From: Virgisporangium aurantiacum
GTDB lineage: Bacteria; Actinomycetota; Actinomycetes; Mycobacteriales; Micromonosporaceae
Assembly (NCBI RefSeq): GCF_016863635.1
Contig: NZ_BOPG01000047.1
Coordinates: 62,001 to 126,000 of the forward strand
Length of the DNA stretch: 64,000 nt
Direction: 5' to 3'
Positions 25,401-32,886 of the stretch are shown one piece after another. Positions within the stretch are counted from its first letter, which is position 1; each line of letters begins with the position of its first letter. The position numbers and the translations under genes are program-made. Below the pieces are notes generated by a model, which was not told the origin of the DNA, did not search any database, and saw only the letters and a program-made list of their open reading frames with translations.

Positions 25401-26683
25401 GTGAGCCGGATCTGGCCCGCGGCCGGCTCGGTGTAGGCGAGGTTGCCGGGCGCGGTGGGCGCCTGCGTGTCGCCACCGGTGCCGTTCCGGGTGACGGAGT
25501 TGCTGTTCGGCGACTGGTTGCCCGCGGCGTCGCGCGCCTTCACGTAGTAGGTGACCGTGACGTTCGCGGGCTGCGTGTCGACGAACGCCAGCACCGTGCC
25601 GGCGACGCTCGTGCGCAGCACGTTGTTGGCGTAGATGTCGTACGCGGTGACGCCGACGTTGTCGCTGCTCGCCGTCCACGAGAGCCGGATCTGGTCGGTG
25701 GCCGGCTGCGTGTAGGCGAGGCTGCCGGGCGCGGTGGGTGCCTGCGTGTCGCCCTGGGTCGGGCCGTACACCTCCAGCTCACTCAGCTGGGCCGCCGGCC
25801 ACTGCGTGTTCGCGGTGACGTGCACCCGCACGTACCGCGCGGTCGCGGCGCCGAACGCGAGCGTCACCGTGTTGCCGCTGCCCGGATCGAACGCGCGGCC
25901 GGCGCTCGCGACGAGCGTGGCGAAGCTCGACCCGTCGGTGCTGCCCTGCACCGACAGCGTCTGGGTGCGGGCCTCCCACGTCGACGGAAGCTTGAGCACC
26001 ACCCGGTTCACGCTGACGCCGCTGCCGAGGTCGACCTGGATCCATTGCGGGAACGCGTTGTTCGTGCTCTCCCAGTAGCTGCCCTGGTTCCCGTCGCCCG
26101 CGTTGCCCGGGCCGTACGGCGACACCGACCCGCTGGCCGTGAACGCCTTGCCCTGCGCGAGGTTCGCGCTCGACGAGGTGGCCCCGTACACCTCGAGCTC
26201 GGCGAGTTGCGCGGCCGCCCATCCGGTGTTCGCACTGATCTGCACCCGCACGTAGCGCGCCGCCGTCGCGGTGAAGTTGATGGTGACGGTGTTGTTGCCG
26301 CCCGGCGCGAACGAGCGTCCGGCACTCGCGACGATCGTCGCGAAGCTCGACCCGTTCGTGCTGCCCTGCACCGACAGCGTCTGCGTGCGGGCCTCCCAGG
26401 CGCCCGGCAACTTGAGCACGATCTGGTCGATGGTCTGCTCGCCGCCGAGGTCGACCTGCGCCCACTGCGGCAGCGCGCCCGAACTTTCCCAGTAGCTACC
26501 CTGGTTTCCGTCGGTCAGGTTGGCGGCGACGTACGGTCCGTTGACGGTGCTCGCGGCGGCCGTGCGGCCGGCGGCCAGGTTCGGGCCGCCCGCGGCGGAT
26601 GCGGTTCCGGCGGCGGTGGCGACCAGCGCCGTGGCCGCCAGGGTGATCGCGGCCAGCGCACCGGCCAGACTTCTTCTTCTCAT
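22424..26683 (-). CDS. Secreted multidomain GH87-like alpha-1,3-glucanase (mycodextranase-type)
   Basis: 1419 residues with a signal peptide (LAGALAAITLAATALVATAA). In order: two discoidin/F5-8C domains (~34-170, 172-312), two fibronectin-III domains (~318-495), a third discoidin-like domain (~500-635), two CARDB domains (~640-865), a CBM6/35-like domain beginning YEMYEAEDAVRGG (~875-1010) and a right-handed beta-helix catalytic region (~1020-1419). In the last, RSRDTFADIVNLTNGS and RSSGDDSFALFS (~1176 and ~1203) supply the three Asp expected in GH87 enzymes. These cleave alpha-1,3-glucan or mixed alpha-glucans, as in fungal cell walls or bacterial biofilm. It is monocistronic. The substrate is inferred from family resemblance. 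Confidence 0.82.
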   Translation of the reverse strand: MRRRSLAGALAAITLAATALVATAAGTASAAGGPNLAAGRTAAASTVNGPYVAANLTDGNQGSYWESSGALPQWAQVDLGGEQTIDQIVLKLPGAWEARTQTLSVQGSTNGSSFATIVASAGRSFAPGGNNTVTINFTATAARYVRVQISANTGWAAAQLAELEVYGATSSSANLAQGKAFTASGSVSPYGPGNAGDGNQGSYWESTNNAFPQWIQVDLGSGVSVNRVVLKLPSTWEARTQTLSVQGSTDGSSFATLVASAGRAFDPGSGNTVTLAFGAATARYVRVHVTANTQWPAAQLSELEVYGPTQGDTQAPTAPGSLAYTQPATDQIRLSWTASSDNVGVTAYDIYANNVLRTSVAGTVLAFVDTQPANVTVTYYVKARDAAGNQSPNSNSVTRNGTGGDTQAPTAPGNLAYTEPAAGQIRLTWTASTDNVGVTAYDVYANGTLRGTTAGTSYTDTQPATVTVSYHVKARDAAGNQSADSNTVTRVGTGGGANLAVGKPITASSTVFTFVAANANDDNLTTYWEAAGGAYPNLLTVQLGANAAVTSVVVKLNPDPVWGTRTQNIEVLGRDQGSSTFTSLRAAADYTFNPASGNSVTIPVTASVADVRLRVNSNSGSSGGQVAELQVIGTPAPNPDLTVTALSASPASPVETDTISVTATVRNGGTASSGATNVNVYLGTTLAGTAAVGALAAGATATVTANIGTRNAGSYPLVAKVDEANTVIETNETNNSFTAGSPLVVRPVDSSDLVPVASWAPGTPAAGNTVTFTVAIRNQGTIASAGGAHGITLTLLDGNGGTVRTFTGTFTGAIAAGATSAGVNLGTWPAANGRYTVRTAIAVDGNELPVKQANNTASQSLFVGRGANLPYEMYEAEDAVRGGGAGLVGPNRTVGDLGGEASGRRAVTLNSTGAYVEFTLRASTNTLVTRFSIPDGTNTSLSIYVDGVFHKTIDLTSKYAWLYGNEATPNNSPGSGNPRHIYDEANVMLNGTVQAGSRIRLQKDAANTSQYAIDFINTEQVAPIANPDPARYAVPAGFAQQDVQNALDRVRMDTTGNLIGVYLPAGNYTAQQKFLVYQKGIRVTGAGPWYTRISAPATQENTDIGFDLQAGASGTTVSNLAVFGNYTWRQDGPGKVFDAKNLTDLTVENVWIEHFLCLFWGTNVDNSTIRNTRSRDTFADIVNLTNGSTGNLVTNNESRSSGDDSFALFSATDLNSGEIFGNTFENLTSTLTWRAAGIAVYGGYNNVFRNIYVADTLVYSGITISSLDFGYPMHGFGASPPTRFENISIVRAGGHFWGAQTFPAIWVFSASKVFQGIRVSDVDIVDPTYHGIMFQTDYNPGPLFPVADTVFTNISITGAQRSGDAYDAKSGFGIWANELPEPGEGPVRGSVTFNNLRMSNNFRDVQNLTPSTFTITINP

Positions 26684-26917
26684 CGCGTCCTCGCGTTGGG
26701 GGCGGGTCGGTGGACCGACCGGGATGCGGCGACAACCCGACCGGCGACGCCGGACGGGCAACGGGGAATGGGCGGGTACGCGGCTCTTGGGCGGGGGAGA
26801 TCAGGTTTTTTCGCCGCGAGGCCCAAATGTTTCAGACCACGCCGACGACGTCAACCATCAATGTAAGAGAATTGCGTAATCCAATCGCTCTCTTGCGCAC
26901 CGCGACCTCGGCGCTGA

Positions 26918-26940
26918 CTAGGTAGTTGTGCTAGCTAGGT
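26918..26940 (+). promoter_or_regulatory. Candidate PadR operator
   Basis: CTAGGTAG (26918-26925) and CTAGCTAG (26931-26938) are similar octamers 5 bases apart, with CTAGGT recurring at 26935-26940. The cluster is AT-rich compared with its surroundings and lies 22 bases before the preferred PadR start. A GCTACT at 26947-26952 could be the -10. The site is a candidate for autoregulation. Confidence 0.4.
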
Positions 26941-26962
26941 GGCGCGGCTACTCTCTCCCACC

Positions 26963-27301
26963 GTGGATTCCGATCGGCGTGGGCAGTGGTTGCGCGGTGT
27001 GCTCGATCTGTGCCTGCTCGCCCTGCTCGCCAACCGCGAGTCCTACGGCTACGAGCTGGCCCAGTCGTTGCACGGGGCGGGTATCGGGCCGATTCAGGGT
27101 GGCACCCTGTACCCGGTGCTGATGCGGTTGCAGAAGACCGGTCTCGTCACGGCGCGGTGGCACGCGGGGGAGTCCGGCCCGGCGCGCAAGTACTACCGTC
27201 TCACCACCGCCGGTGCCGATGCGTTGCGCAGCACCGGATCCGACTGGCGGCGGTTCAGTGATCAGGTCAACGGACTCCTGACAGAGGTGGAGAGCCGATG
27301 A
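26963..27301 (+). CDS. PadR-family transcriptional regulator
   Basis: 112 residues from a GTG at 26963 (the frame also opens at GTG 26939, adding 8 residues). The PadR winged helix is clear: GVLDLCLLALLANRESYGYELAQSL, then GGTLYPVLMRLQKTGLVTARWHAGESGPARKYYRLT. PadR proteins repress adjacent genes and are relieved by small molecules or drugs. Here the next gene starts inside the stop (ATGA), so it probably controls the ABC exporter in the same operon. The 26963 start is preferred because it begins, as family members do, just before RRGQWLRGVLDL. Confidence 0.88.
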   Translation: MDSDRRGQWLRGVLDLCLLALLANRESYGYELAQSLHGAGIGPIQGGTLYPVLMRLQKTGLVTARWHAGESGPARKYYRLTTAGADALRSTGSDWRRFSDQVNGLLTEVESR

Positions 27302-28104
27302 ATGCGCAGGCGTGGTTGGCCGAACTCGACGCGGAACTGCGGCGGCGCGGCACCGGTCCCGACACCGCGGCCCACGTGGTCGCGGAGGCCGCGGCGCATC
27401 TGACCGACAGCGGCGAGAATCCGGTCACGGTCTTCGGCCGGGCGGAGAGTTACGCCGCTGCGGTCATCGAGATCATCGGCAACCGGGCCAGGCGGGCGCC
27501 GGGGCCGGTCCGCCTGCGGGCGCGGGGCATCAGCAAGCGGTACCGGCGGCGCGTGGTGCTCGACAACGTCGACCTCACGGTGCGGGCCGGGCAGATCGCG
27601 GCCGTCGTCGGCGCCAACGGTTGCGGCAAGAGCACGTTCCTCGGCATCTGCGCCGGGCTGGTCAGCCCCGACTCGGGGGAGGTGGGCGTCGACGGCCGGC
27701 TGGGGTACTGCCCGCAGGAGGGTGGCGTCGCCGACTTCCTGCGTCCCGACGAGCATTTCGTGCTGGTCGGCGCCGGCGCCGGGCTCACGCGCGTCACCGC
27801 GAAAACGCGTGGCCGTGACTCGGCCGCGGCCCTGGGGTGGACGGCGGCCGACGCCCCCACGGCCCGGCACCTCTCCGGCGGAACGCGCCAGAAGCTGAAC
27901 CTGGTGATGTCGACGCTCACCGAGCCCGACGTGCTGCTGCTCGACGAGCCGTACCAAGGATTCGACAGAAGTACATACGTGAATTTCTGGGACCAGCTGT
28001 ACCGCCTGCGCGACGAGGGGAAGGCGATCGTGGTCGTCACCCACCTGCTGAACCAACTCGACGGCGTCGACCTCGTGCTCGACCTCACAAAGGCAGCGGC
28101 ATGA
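27298..28104 (+). CDS. ABC transporter ATP-binding protein with N-terminal HAAS-like domain
   Basis: 268 residues. The first ~65 (ELDAELRRRGTGPDTAAHVV, then DSGENPVTVFGRAESYAAAV) look like the HAAS domain that usually forms a separate protein beside PadR regulators. The rest is an ATPase: Walker A VVGANGCGKST, Q-loop YCPQE, signature LSGGTRQKLNL, Walker B VLLLDEP and the switch His in VVVTHLL. Here the HAAS-like part and the ATPase are one chain. It should drive export by the permease encoded next (ATGA overlap); the cargo is unknown. The PadR gene directly upstream suggests ligand-induced expression. Confidence 0.87.
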   Translation: MNAQAWLAELDAELRRRGTGPDTAAHVVAEAAAHLTDSGENPVTVFGRAESYAAAVIEIIGNRARRAPGPVRLRARGISKRYRRRVVLDNVDLTVRAGQIAAVVGANGCGKSTFLGICAGLVSPDSGEVGVDGRLGYCPQEGGVADFLRPDEHFVLVGAGAGLTRVTAKTRGRDSAAALGWTAADAPTARHLSGGTRQKLNLVMSTLTEPDVLLLDEPYQGFDRSTYVNFWDQLYRLRDEGKAIVVVTHLLNQLDGVDLVLDLTKAAA

Positions 28105-28802
28105 AGATCCTTACCGTCGCGGAGATGACGTTGCGGGAACTGGCGCGTCGCAGGCGCGCGCTCGCGTTCCTTCTCCTGCTGCCGCTGGTGTTCTACGTGG
28201 TGCGGCACGAGTACGTGGGCCAGTCGGTGCGGTCGGTGTTTCTCGGGATCGGCTGGGCGGTGAGCACCGCGGCGCTTTTCGCGACGGCGGCGGCGCGTTC
28301 GGTGGACCCGCGGCTCGTGCTGGCGGGCTACCGCGTCTACCAGGTGTACGTGGGCCGGTTGCTCGGATTGTGGGTGGCCGGCGCGGCGCTGGCGGTGCCG
28401 TTCCTGGTGCTGATCCGGTTCGACGCGCCCGGCGTACGCTTCGACGCCGTGACGCTCGCGATGGCCTTCTGCGTCGCGATCGCGGCGCCGTTCGGAATGC
28501 TCATCGGGATCCTGCTGCCGCGCGAACTGGAAGGCACGCTCGTTCTCCTCACGGCCGTGTCGATGCAGATGCTGCTCGACCCGGCCGACACCGTGGCGAA
28601 GGTGACCCCGTTCTGGTCCAGCCGCGAGATCGGCACGTTCGCCGTCGACCACACCGGTACCGACCACCTGACCCGCGGGGTGGTGCACGGCACGGTGTAC
28701 ACCGTCGGGCTCGTGCTGCTCGTCGGTCTCGTCGTCGTGGCGCGGCAACGGCGGCGTCGCCATCTGCGCTACGCTGCCGAACTGGAGGGGGTGCGGACGT
28801 GA
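28101..28802 (+). CDS. ABC-2-like transporter permease
   Basis: 233 residues with about six membrane helices, for example LAFLLLLPLVFYVV, FLVLIRF and TVGLVLLVGLVVVA. A short cytoplasmic N-terminus (MKILTVAEMTLRELARRRR) resembles the connecting helix of ABC-2 exporters. It is coupled by ATGA to the ATPase gene before it, so the two form one exporter, probably as a homodimer of each. No substrate can be read. The basic C-terminus (RQRRRRHLR) faces the cytoplasm. Confidence 0.82.
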   Translation: MKILTVAEMTLRELARRRRALAFLLLLPLVFYVVRHEYVGQSVRSVFLGIGWAVSTAALFATAAARSVDPRLVLAGYRVYQVYVGRLLGLWVAGAALAVPFLVLIRFDAPGVRFDAVTLAMAFCVAIAAPFGMLIGILLPRELEGTLVLLTAVSMQMLLDPADTVAKVTPFWSSREIGTFAVDHTGTDHLTRGVVHGTVYTVGLVLLVGLVVVARQRRRRHLRYAAELEGVRT

Positions 28803-29455
28803 AGGTCGTCGTGTTCGGTGCCACCGGGATGATCGGTCAGGGCGTGCTGCGCGAGTGTCTGCTCAGCCCGTCGGTCACCGAGGTTCTCACGGTCGGGCGC
28901 GCCGTCACCGGCCGAACCGATCCGAAGCTCCGCGAGATCGCCCACGCCGACATGTTCGACCTCGCGCCCATCCGCGCCGACCTCGCCGACGCCGACGCGT
29001 GCTTCTTCTGCCTCGGTGTGTCGTCGGCGGGCATGTCCGAAGACGCGTACCGCCGCATCACCTACGACCTCACGATGGCGGCCGCCCGGTCGTTCCCCGC
29101 GGAGGTCACCTTCGTCTACGTGTCGGGCCAGGGCACCGACTCCACCGAGAAGGGCCGCACGATGTGGGCCCGGGTCAAGGGAAAGACGGAGAACGACCTG
29201 CTCGCCCTGCTGCCCAAGGCATACATGTTCCGCCCCGGGTACATCCATCCGATGAACGGCGAGAAGCCGCGGTCGCGGGTGTACCGGGCGCTCCTCCCGG
29301 TCGCCCGTCCCCTGTACCCGGTACTGCGCCGGCTGATGCCGAAGAGCGTGACCACCACGGAGCTGCTGGGCCGCGCGATGGTCAACGTCGCCACCGACGG
29401 CGCGCCGGAACGGGTGCTGGAGTCTCCGGACATCAACGCCGTGGGCGCGCGCTGA
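28799..29455 (+). CDS. NAD(P)-binding (epimerase/NmrA-like) protein
   Basis: 218 residues from a GTG that overlaps the permease stop (GTGA). The Rossmann dinucleotide motif VVVFGATGMIGQGV is at the very N-terminus, followed by ADACFFCLGVSSAGMSEDAYRR and a catalytic-looking TFVYVSGQGTDS segment. This is the atypical short-chain reductase/epimerase group. It is the fourth gene of the PadR-ABC operon, so it may modify or sense the exported compound, but this is inference. It ends 2 bases before the convergent operon. Confidence 0.8.
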   Translation: MKVVVFGATGMIGQGVLRECLLSPSVTEVLTVGRAVTGRTDPKLREIAHADMFDLAPIRADLADADACFFCLGVSSAGMSEDAYRRITYDLTMAAARSFPAEVTFVYVSGQGTDSTEKGRTMWARVKGKTENDLLALLPKAYMFRPGYIHPMNGEKPRSRVYRALLPVARPLYPVLRRLMPKSVTTTELLGRAMVNVATDGAPERVLESPDINAVGAR

Positions 29456-29457
29456 CC

Positions 29458-29904
29458 TCAGGAGGCGGTCGCGCCGAGGGCCGTGGCGATCAGGTCGATG
29501 GCGACGGCTTCCTCGGGGCTCACGGCCTGGCCGTGCTCGCGGTGCGCGTTCGCGACCTTGTCGGCGACGGCGAGAACGAACCGGCGGTACCCCTCGACCT
29601 CCTCGGGCGTCGCCTTGGTCTCCAGCAACGCGACCGCGGTACGCAGGTGCCGGAGGACGTTCTCGCGGAGTGCCTCCGGTGAGTGGTACCTCGTGTGGTC
29701 GGCCTTCGGCTTGGCCGCCACGATCTCGTCGAGGAGTTGACTCTCGCCGTGCGCGGCGCGGGCCTCCGCGTATGCCTTCGCCATTGCCATCGTTTCGCGG
29801 AACATCCCGCCGCGCGATGCCATGACGACCATCATGCCGGCGCTCGGTGGACCCTCGAGGATCGACTTCCACTCCTCGGGGGAGAAGTCGGCGTGTGTCG
29901 TCAT
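29458..29904 (-). CDS. Conserved hypothetical protein (helical, cytoplasmic)
   Basis: 148 residues, almost all helix by composition, without signal or membrane segments. The pattern SPEEWKSILEGPPSAGMMVVMASRGGMFRETMAMAKAYAEAR recalls a group of actinobacterial proteins of unknown function; the name is not recalled with confidence. The middle is Lys/Glu-rich (KPKADHTRYHSPEAL). It is the last gene of the operon SHOCT - DUF6325 - this gene, one base after the DUF6325 stop, with a TGGAG ribosome site 5 bases before ATG. It may act with those two proteins. Confidence 0.65.
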   Translation of the reverse strand: MTTHADFSPEEWKSILEGPPSAGMMVVMASRGGMFRETMAMAKAYAEARAAHGESQLLDEIVAAKPKADHTRYHSPEALRENVLRHLRTAVALLETKATPEEVEGYRRFVLAVADKVANAHREHGQAVSPEEAVAIDLIATALGATAS

Positions 29905-29905
29905 C

Positions 29906-30388
29906 TCAACTCCATCTCTCGTGTCCCGACATCGCGTGTTGCTCGATGAGGGCGTCGAGCAGGGCGAGGTCGTCGGGGGCCAGCCAGGTCTCGGCCGACC
30001 GGGTGGAGCCGGCCCGCCGGATCGCCGCCGTCAACGGCCCGGCCCAGAGGTGCTCGATCAGGGCGACCGCCGCGGCGGTGCCGACCGGGATCGCGTCGGC
30101 CAGGGACCACACCTCCGGGCCCGCTGCCGGTTCCGCCTCCGGTTCCGCCGACGCCCCGCCGCCGTCGCGCTGGGCGAGCAGCGCGACCGCGAGTCCGCCG
30201 AGGCCCGCGTCGACGCCGTCCGGTGCGGTCAGGGTTTCGAGGCTGCCGTCCGCCGCGCGCGAGACGAGCAGCAGGTCGACCAGCCGCACGATCCCGGCGT
30301 CCCGGAGCCGGGTGAACTCCGCGAGCACCTCGCCGGAGAACGCCGGGTGGTCGAAGCCCACGACGAGAACCTGCACCGGCCCCTTCAC
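29906..30388 (-). CDS. DUF6325-like protein
   Basis: 160 residues starting MKGPVQVLVVGFDHPAFSGEV, with IVRLVDLLLVSRAADGSL and a Pro/Glu/Ala-rich middle. The pattern of a short beta-alpha domain followed by helices (VALIEHLWAGPLTAAIRRAG) fits the DUF6325 family (possibly DUF1269-like) found beside SHOCT proteins in actinobacteria. There is no signal peptide. Its ATG overlaps the SHOCT stop, showing translational coupling. The role is unknown. Confidence 0.7.
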   Translation of the reverse strand: MKGPVQVLVVGFDHPAFSGEVLAEFTRLRDAGIVRLVDLLLVSRAADGSLETLTAPDGVDAGLGGLAVALLAQRDGGGASAEPEAEPAAGPEVWSLADAIPVGTAAAVALIEHLWAGPLTAAIRRAGSTRSAETWLAPDDLALLDALIEQHAMSGHERWS

Positions 30389-30636
30389 CGGCCCACCCGC
30401 GAACGCAGATCCTCGTACTCCTCGGCGGTGATCACGCCGGTGTCGAACAGGTGCCGCAGCGCGACCAGCGGATCCGGTGCCGGCGCGGCCGCGGGCGATG
30501 GCGGCGGTGGGGCGGGCGGCGGTGGGGCGGGCGGATGGGACGCCGCGTAGGCCTGCGCGGGCGTCAGGCGGCCACCGTAATAGGGCACGTTGCCGGTCAT
30601 CCCCGCACGTAACAGCTGCCTGGGCACCAACAGCAT
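30385..30636 (-). CDS. SHOCT-domain protein with Pro-rich linker
   Basis: 83 residues. The C-terminus is a SHOCT motif, PLVALRHLFDTGVITAEEYEDLRSRV, a short helical pair that mediates oligomerisation. It follows a Pro/Ala linker (HPPAPPPPAPPPPSPA). The N-terminus has Arg/Tyr-rich residues. A good GAGGAG ribosome site precedes ATG 30634-30636 by 6-7 bases. It is the first gene of the three-gene operon, 53 bases downstream of the SRPBCC gene, and may share the TetR-controlled promoter. Confidence 0.85.
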   Translation of the reverse strand: MLLVPRQLLRAGMTGNVPYYGGRLTPAQAYAASHPPAPPPPAPPPPSPAAAPAPDPLVALRHLFDTGVITAEEYEDLRSRVGR

Positions 30637-30688
30637 CGGCTGCTCCTCATCGACGGACGTCCAGATACTGGCCGCCGTCGACGCCGGG

Positions 30689-31135
30689 TCACATCCTCCG
30701 CGCGGGATGGTTCCGGGCGTGCGCGGCGAGGCCGTCGACGCAGCGCTGGATGAACTTGCCCAGCGCCCAGCGGTAGATCCAACCGGTGCCGGGCACCTTC
30801 GCCGTGAAACTGCTGCGCCAATGGATGACGGTTCCGCCGTCGACCGGCGTCAGATCGACGTTCGCCCGGTAGTTCCGCAGCGGCAGCCCGGACAGCAACG
30901 CGTAGCTGAATCGCCGGTCTGGCACCAGCTCCACGACTTCTTCGCGGCTCACGGTGCGACCGGTGCGGAAGACGCGGATCGCGCCCAACCCTTCACCGCC
31001 ACCCGGCGCCTCGGCCTCCAGCGTGAAGGATTCGAGCGGCGACCAGACGGGCCAGGTCTTCCCGTCGATCAAGAGCGAGTAGACGGTCGGGGCGTCGGCG
31101 GACGATCGGGCGGTGGTCTCGATTCTCTGTACCAT
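30689..31135 (-). CDS. SRPBCC-family (polyketide-cyclase-like) protein
   Basis: 148 residues from ATG 31133-31135 (MVQRIETTARSSADAPTVYS). The helix-grip pattern is PTVYSLLIDGKTWPVWSPLESF, REEVVELVPDRRFSYALLSG, GTVIHWRSSFTAK and a final long helix. Such proteins bind lipids or other hydrophobic ligands, or act as cyclases. It is divergent from a TetR gene; the two start codons are only 14 bases apart and both lie inside a double palindrome, so TetR repression is very likely. No ribosome site is visible, so the message may be leaderless. Longer in-frame starts would run into the TetR gene. Confidence 0.85.
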   Translation of the reverse strand: MVQRIETTARSSADAPTVYSLLIDGKTWPVWSPLESFTLEAEAPGGGEGLGAIRVFRTGRTVSREEVVELVPDRRFSYALLSGLPLRNYRANVDLTPVDGGTVIHWRSSFTAKVPGTGWIYRWALGKFIQRCVDGLAAHARNHPARRM

Positions 31136-31158
31136 GTGGTACATGTACCATGCGGTAC
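31129..31158. promoter_or_regulatory. Double TetR operator covering both divergent start codons
   Basis: GTACCATGTGGTAC (31129-31142) and GTACCATGCGGTAC (31145-31158) are two 14-bp palindromes with centres 16 bp apart. The overlapping middle, GTACATGTAC (31139-31148), is also palindromic. The SRPBCC start codon (31133-31135, minus) and the TetR ATG (31150-31152) lie inside them, one in each, at mirror positions. The tight spacing would place two TetR dimers on nearby faces of the helix. Confidence 0.85.
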
Positions 31159-31740
31159 ATCGACAGGGAAGAGGCACGAGACGAAGGTCGCCGTGGGCAG
31201 TTGCTCGACGCGGCGGTCGAATACGCGGCGCACCAGGGCATCAGCGACCTCAGCCTGCGCCAACTGGCCGCCGCGCTCGGCACCAGCCACCGCATGCTCG
31301 TGTACCACTTCGGGTCCAAGGAGGCCCTGCTGGTCGCGGTGGTGCGCGAGGTCGAGGCGCGGCAGCGGCAGTTCCTCGCCGATCTCGACGGCGACGTGCC
31401 GCCCGAGGAACTCGGCCGGCGGTTGTGGGACCGCCTCGCCGACCCGGCGATGTGGCCCTACGAGAAGCTGTTCTTCGAGATCTACAGCCAGGCGCTGCGG
31501 TCGCGACCGCACACGGCCGAACTCCTCGACGGGATCGTCGAGTCGTGGGTCGCCCCGATCGCGGACCTCAATGTCCGCAACGGCGTTCCGCCGGCCGACG
31601 CGCGCGCGACGGCCCGCCTCAGCGTCGCGGTGACCCGCGGGTTGCTGCTCGACCTGCTCGCCACCGGCGACCAGGAGGGGGTACGGGCGGCGATGGAGCG
31701 GTTCCTCGTGCTGTACCGGGGCGGTACGGTCCCCGGATGA
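31150..31740 (+). CDS. TetR-family transcriptional regulator
   Basis: 196 residues. The DNA-binding N-terminus is typical: GQLLDAAVEYAAHQGISDLSLRQLAAALGTSHRMLVYHFGSKEALL. The C-terminal ligand-binding part is helical. It is divergent from the SRPBCC gene and should bind the two palindromes between them, repressing both. The DinB-family gene follows with an ATGA overlap, so the two are co-translated. The ATG at 31150 lies inside an operator half and lacks a ribosome site; no better downstream start exists. The ligand is unknown. Confidence 0.92.
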   Translation: MRYIDREEARDEGRRGQLLDAAVEYAAHQGISDLSLRQLAAALGTSHRMLVYHFGSKEALLVAVVREVEARQRQFLADLDGDVPPEELGRRLWDRLADPAMWPYEKLFFEIYSQALRSRPHTAELLDGIVESWVAPIADLNVRNGVPPADARATARLSVAVTRGLLLDLLATGDQEGVRAAMERFLVLYRGGTVPG

Positions 31741-32231
31741 CTCCCGACCGCGTTGAGCCGCCCCGCATCGCCGACGAGCGCGTGATGCTCGAATCGTGGC
31801 TCGACTACTACCGCGCGAGCATCGTGCACAAGTGCGCCGGGCTCTCGCCGGCTCAGCTCGCCGAGAAGTCGTGCCCGCCGTCGCCGATGTCGATGATCGG
31901 GCTGATCCGCCACCTCACCGAGATGGAGCGGATGTACGCGCACAAGCTCGCCGACCCGGACATCGCGTTGCTGTACTGCACCGACGAGAGCCCCGACGGT
32001 GACTTCGACGACGTCTCCGCCGATACGGCCGCCGACAACCTCGACGTGTACACCGTCCACTGTGCACGGTCGCGGGAGGTGCTCGCCGGGCTCGGGCTCG
32101 ACGACGAGTTCGGGACCGAGCGGCCGTACACGGTGCGGTGGGTCCTCCACTATCTCGGCAAGGAGTACGCCCGGCACCTCGGCCACGCCGACCTGTTGCG
32201 GGAACGCATCGACGGCGCCGTCGGCGAGTGA
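31737..32231 (+). CDS. DinB-family protein (DUF664-like)
   Basis: 164 residues. The helix bundle has its three conserved His-type positions in MSMIGLIRHLTEMERMYAHKL and in VLHYLGKEYARHLGHADLLRE. The pattern fits the DUF664/DinB proteins of actinobacteria, many of which bind a divalent metal and use mycothiol or related thiols. The reaction is unknown. It overlaps the TetR stop (ATGA) and is probably induced by the same ligand. After it comes a 670-base stretch without a supported gene. Confidence 0.85.
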   Translation: MTPDRVEPPRIADERVMLESWLDYYRASIVHKCAGLSPAQLAEKSCPPSPMSMIGLIRHLTEMERMYAHKLADPDIALLYCTDESPDGDFDDVSADTAADNLDVYTVHCARSREVLAGLGLDDEFGTERPYTVRWVLHYLGKEYARHLGHADLLRERIDGAVGE

Positions 32232-32849
32232 CGTCGCCGGGTGCAGGTCGGTTGCCAAGCCTTGTACTGATGGTCGCGAAGTGGTGACACTTAGCATATG
32301 GCGCGCAGACGAGTTGCGGGGACAGGGCGAAGAGCCCGTCCGAGCCGGCGCGCCGCGCGGGAGCGCGGACCGCCTGGAGAAGGGGAGACGACAACCTGCT
32401 TGACGCACCTCGACCGCCGACCCGGCCGGCAGTATGACCGGGGACATGAATGGAGGATTCACCGGTGGCCGCGCCAATGACGCGTGACACATAGCGCCGG
32501 CGCAGCCCACGCCGAATCGCCGACCTCGGCCGCCCGTGACCACCGACGCACACCCGGCCACCGCACCGATGTCCACACCGGACGGTGGAATTGACGGAGC
32601 GTCGACTTAGTGGGGCCACACCCGGCACTGCCACGCCGACAAACGTTCCCGACGGCCGCTACGAGCGGGCCGGTGACGACATGGGGAACCCCGGCAGAAA
32701 CAGGTCGACAGAACGGCAGTCACACCCCGATCCGGTCGGCGCCGCCAGCGTCGTGCCGCCGGGCCGCTCGCGCACCGACCGTGGTGTCGCAGGTCCGGCC
32801 CTCCTGGCACCATGACTGGCCCCGCGGGTCAGATCGGCACAGGTAACGG

Positions 32850-32882
32850 TCGCGGAGGACTCCACAGGGGAGCCCTCCGCGA
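32850..32882. terminator. Strong hairpin upstream of the GH6 gene
   Basis: TCGCGGAGG (32850-32858) pairs perfectly with CCTCCGCGA (32874-32882), and an inner CTCC/GGAG pairing extends the stem with a single mismatch and a 5-base loop. It ends 20 bases before the GH6 ATG. It could be the terminator of an unseen upstream transcript, or a leader hairpin that regulates GH6 expression. No T-tract follows. Confidence 0.55.
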
Positions 32883-32886
32883 TCTC

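Noticed and set aside
31737..32231. Upstream in-frame extension of the DinB-like gene to 31113
   Set aside because: It would run through the TetR gene in another frame; the ATGA-overlapping start is the standard layout.
32298..32480. A 60-codon ATG frame in the intergenic gap
   Set aside because: No ribosome site, composition typical of random high-GC frames, and no family resemblance.
32284..32495. The motif GTGACAC-(T/A)TAGC occurs twice exactly 200 bp apart (32284 and 32484)
   Set aside because: Only two copies, no flanking similarity and no gene that they would regulate, so it could be chance in this gap.
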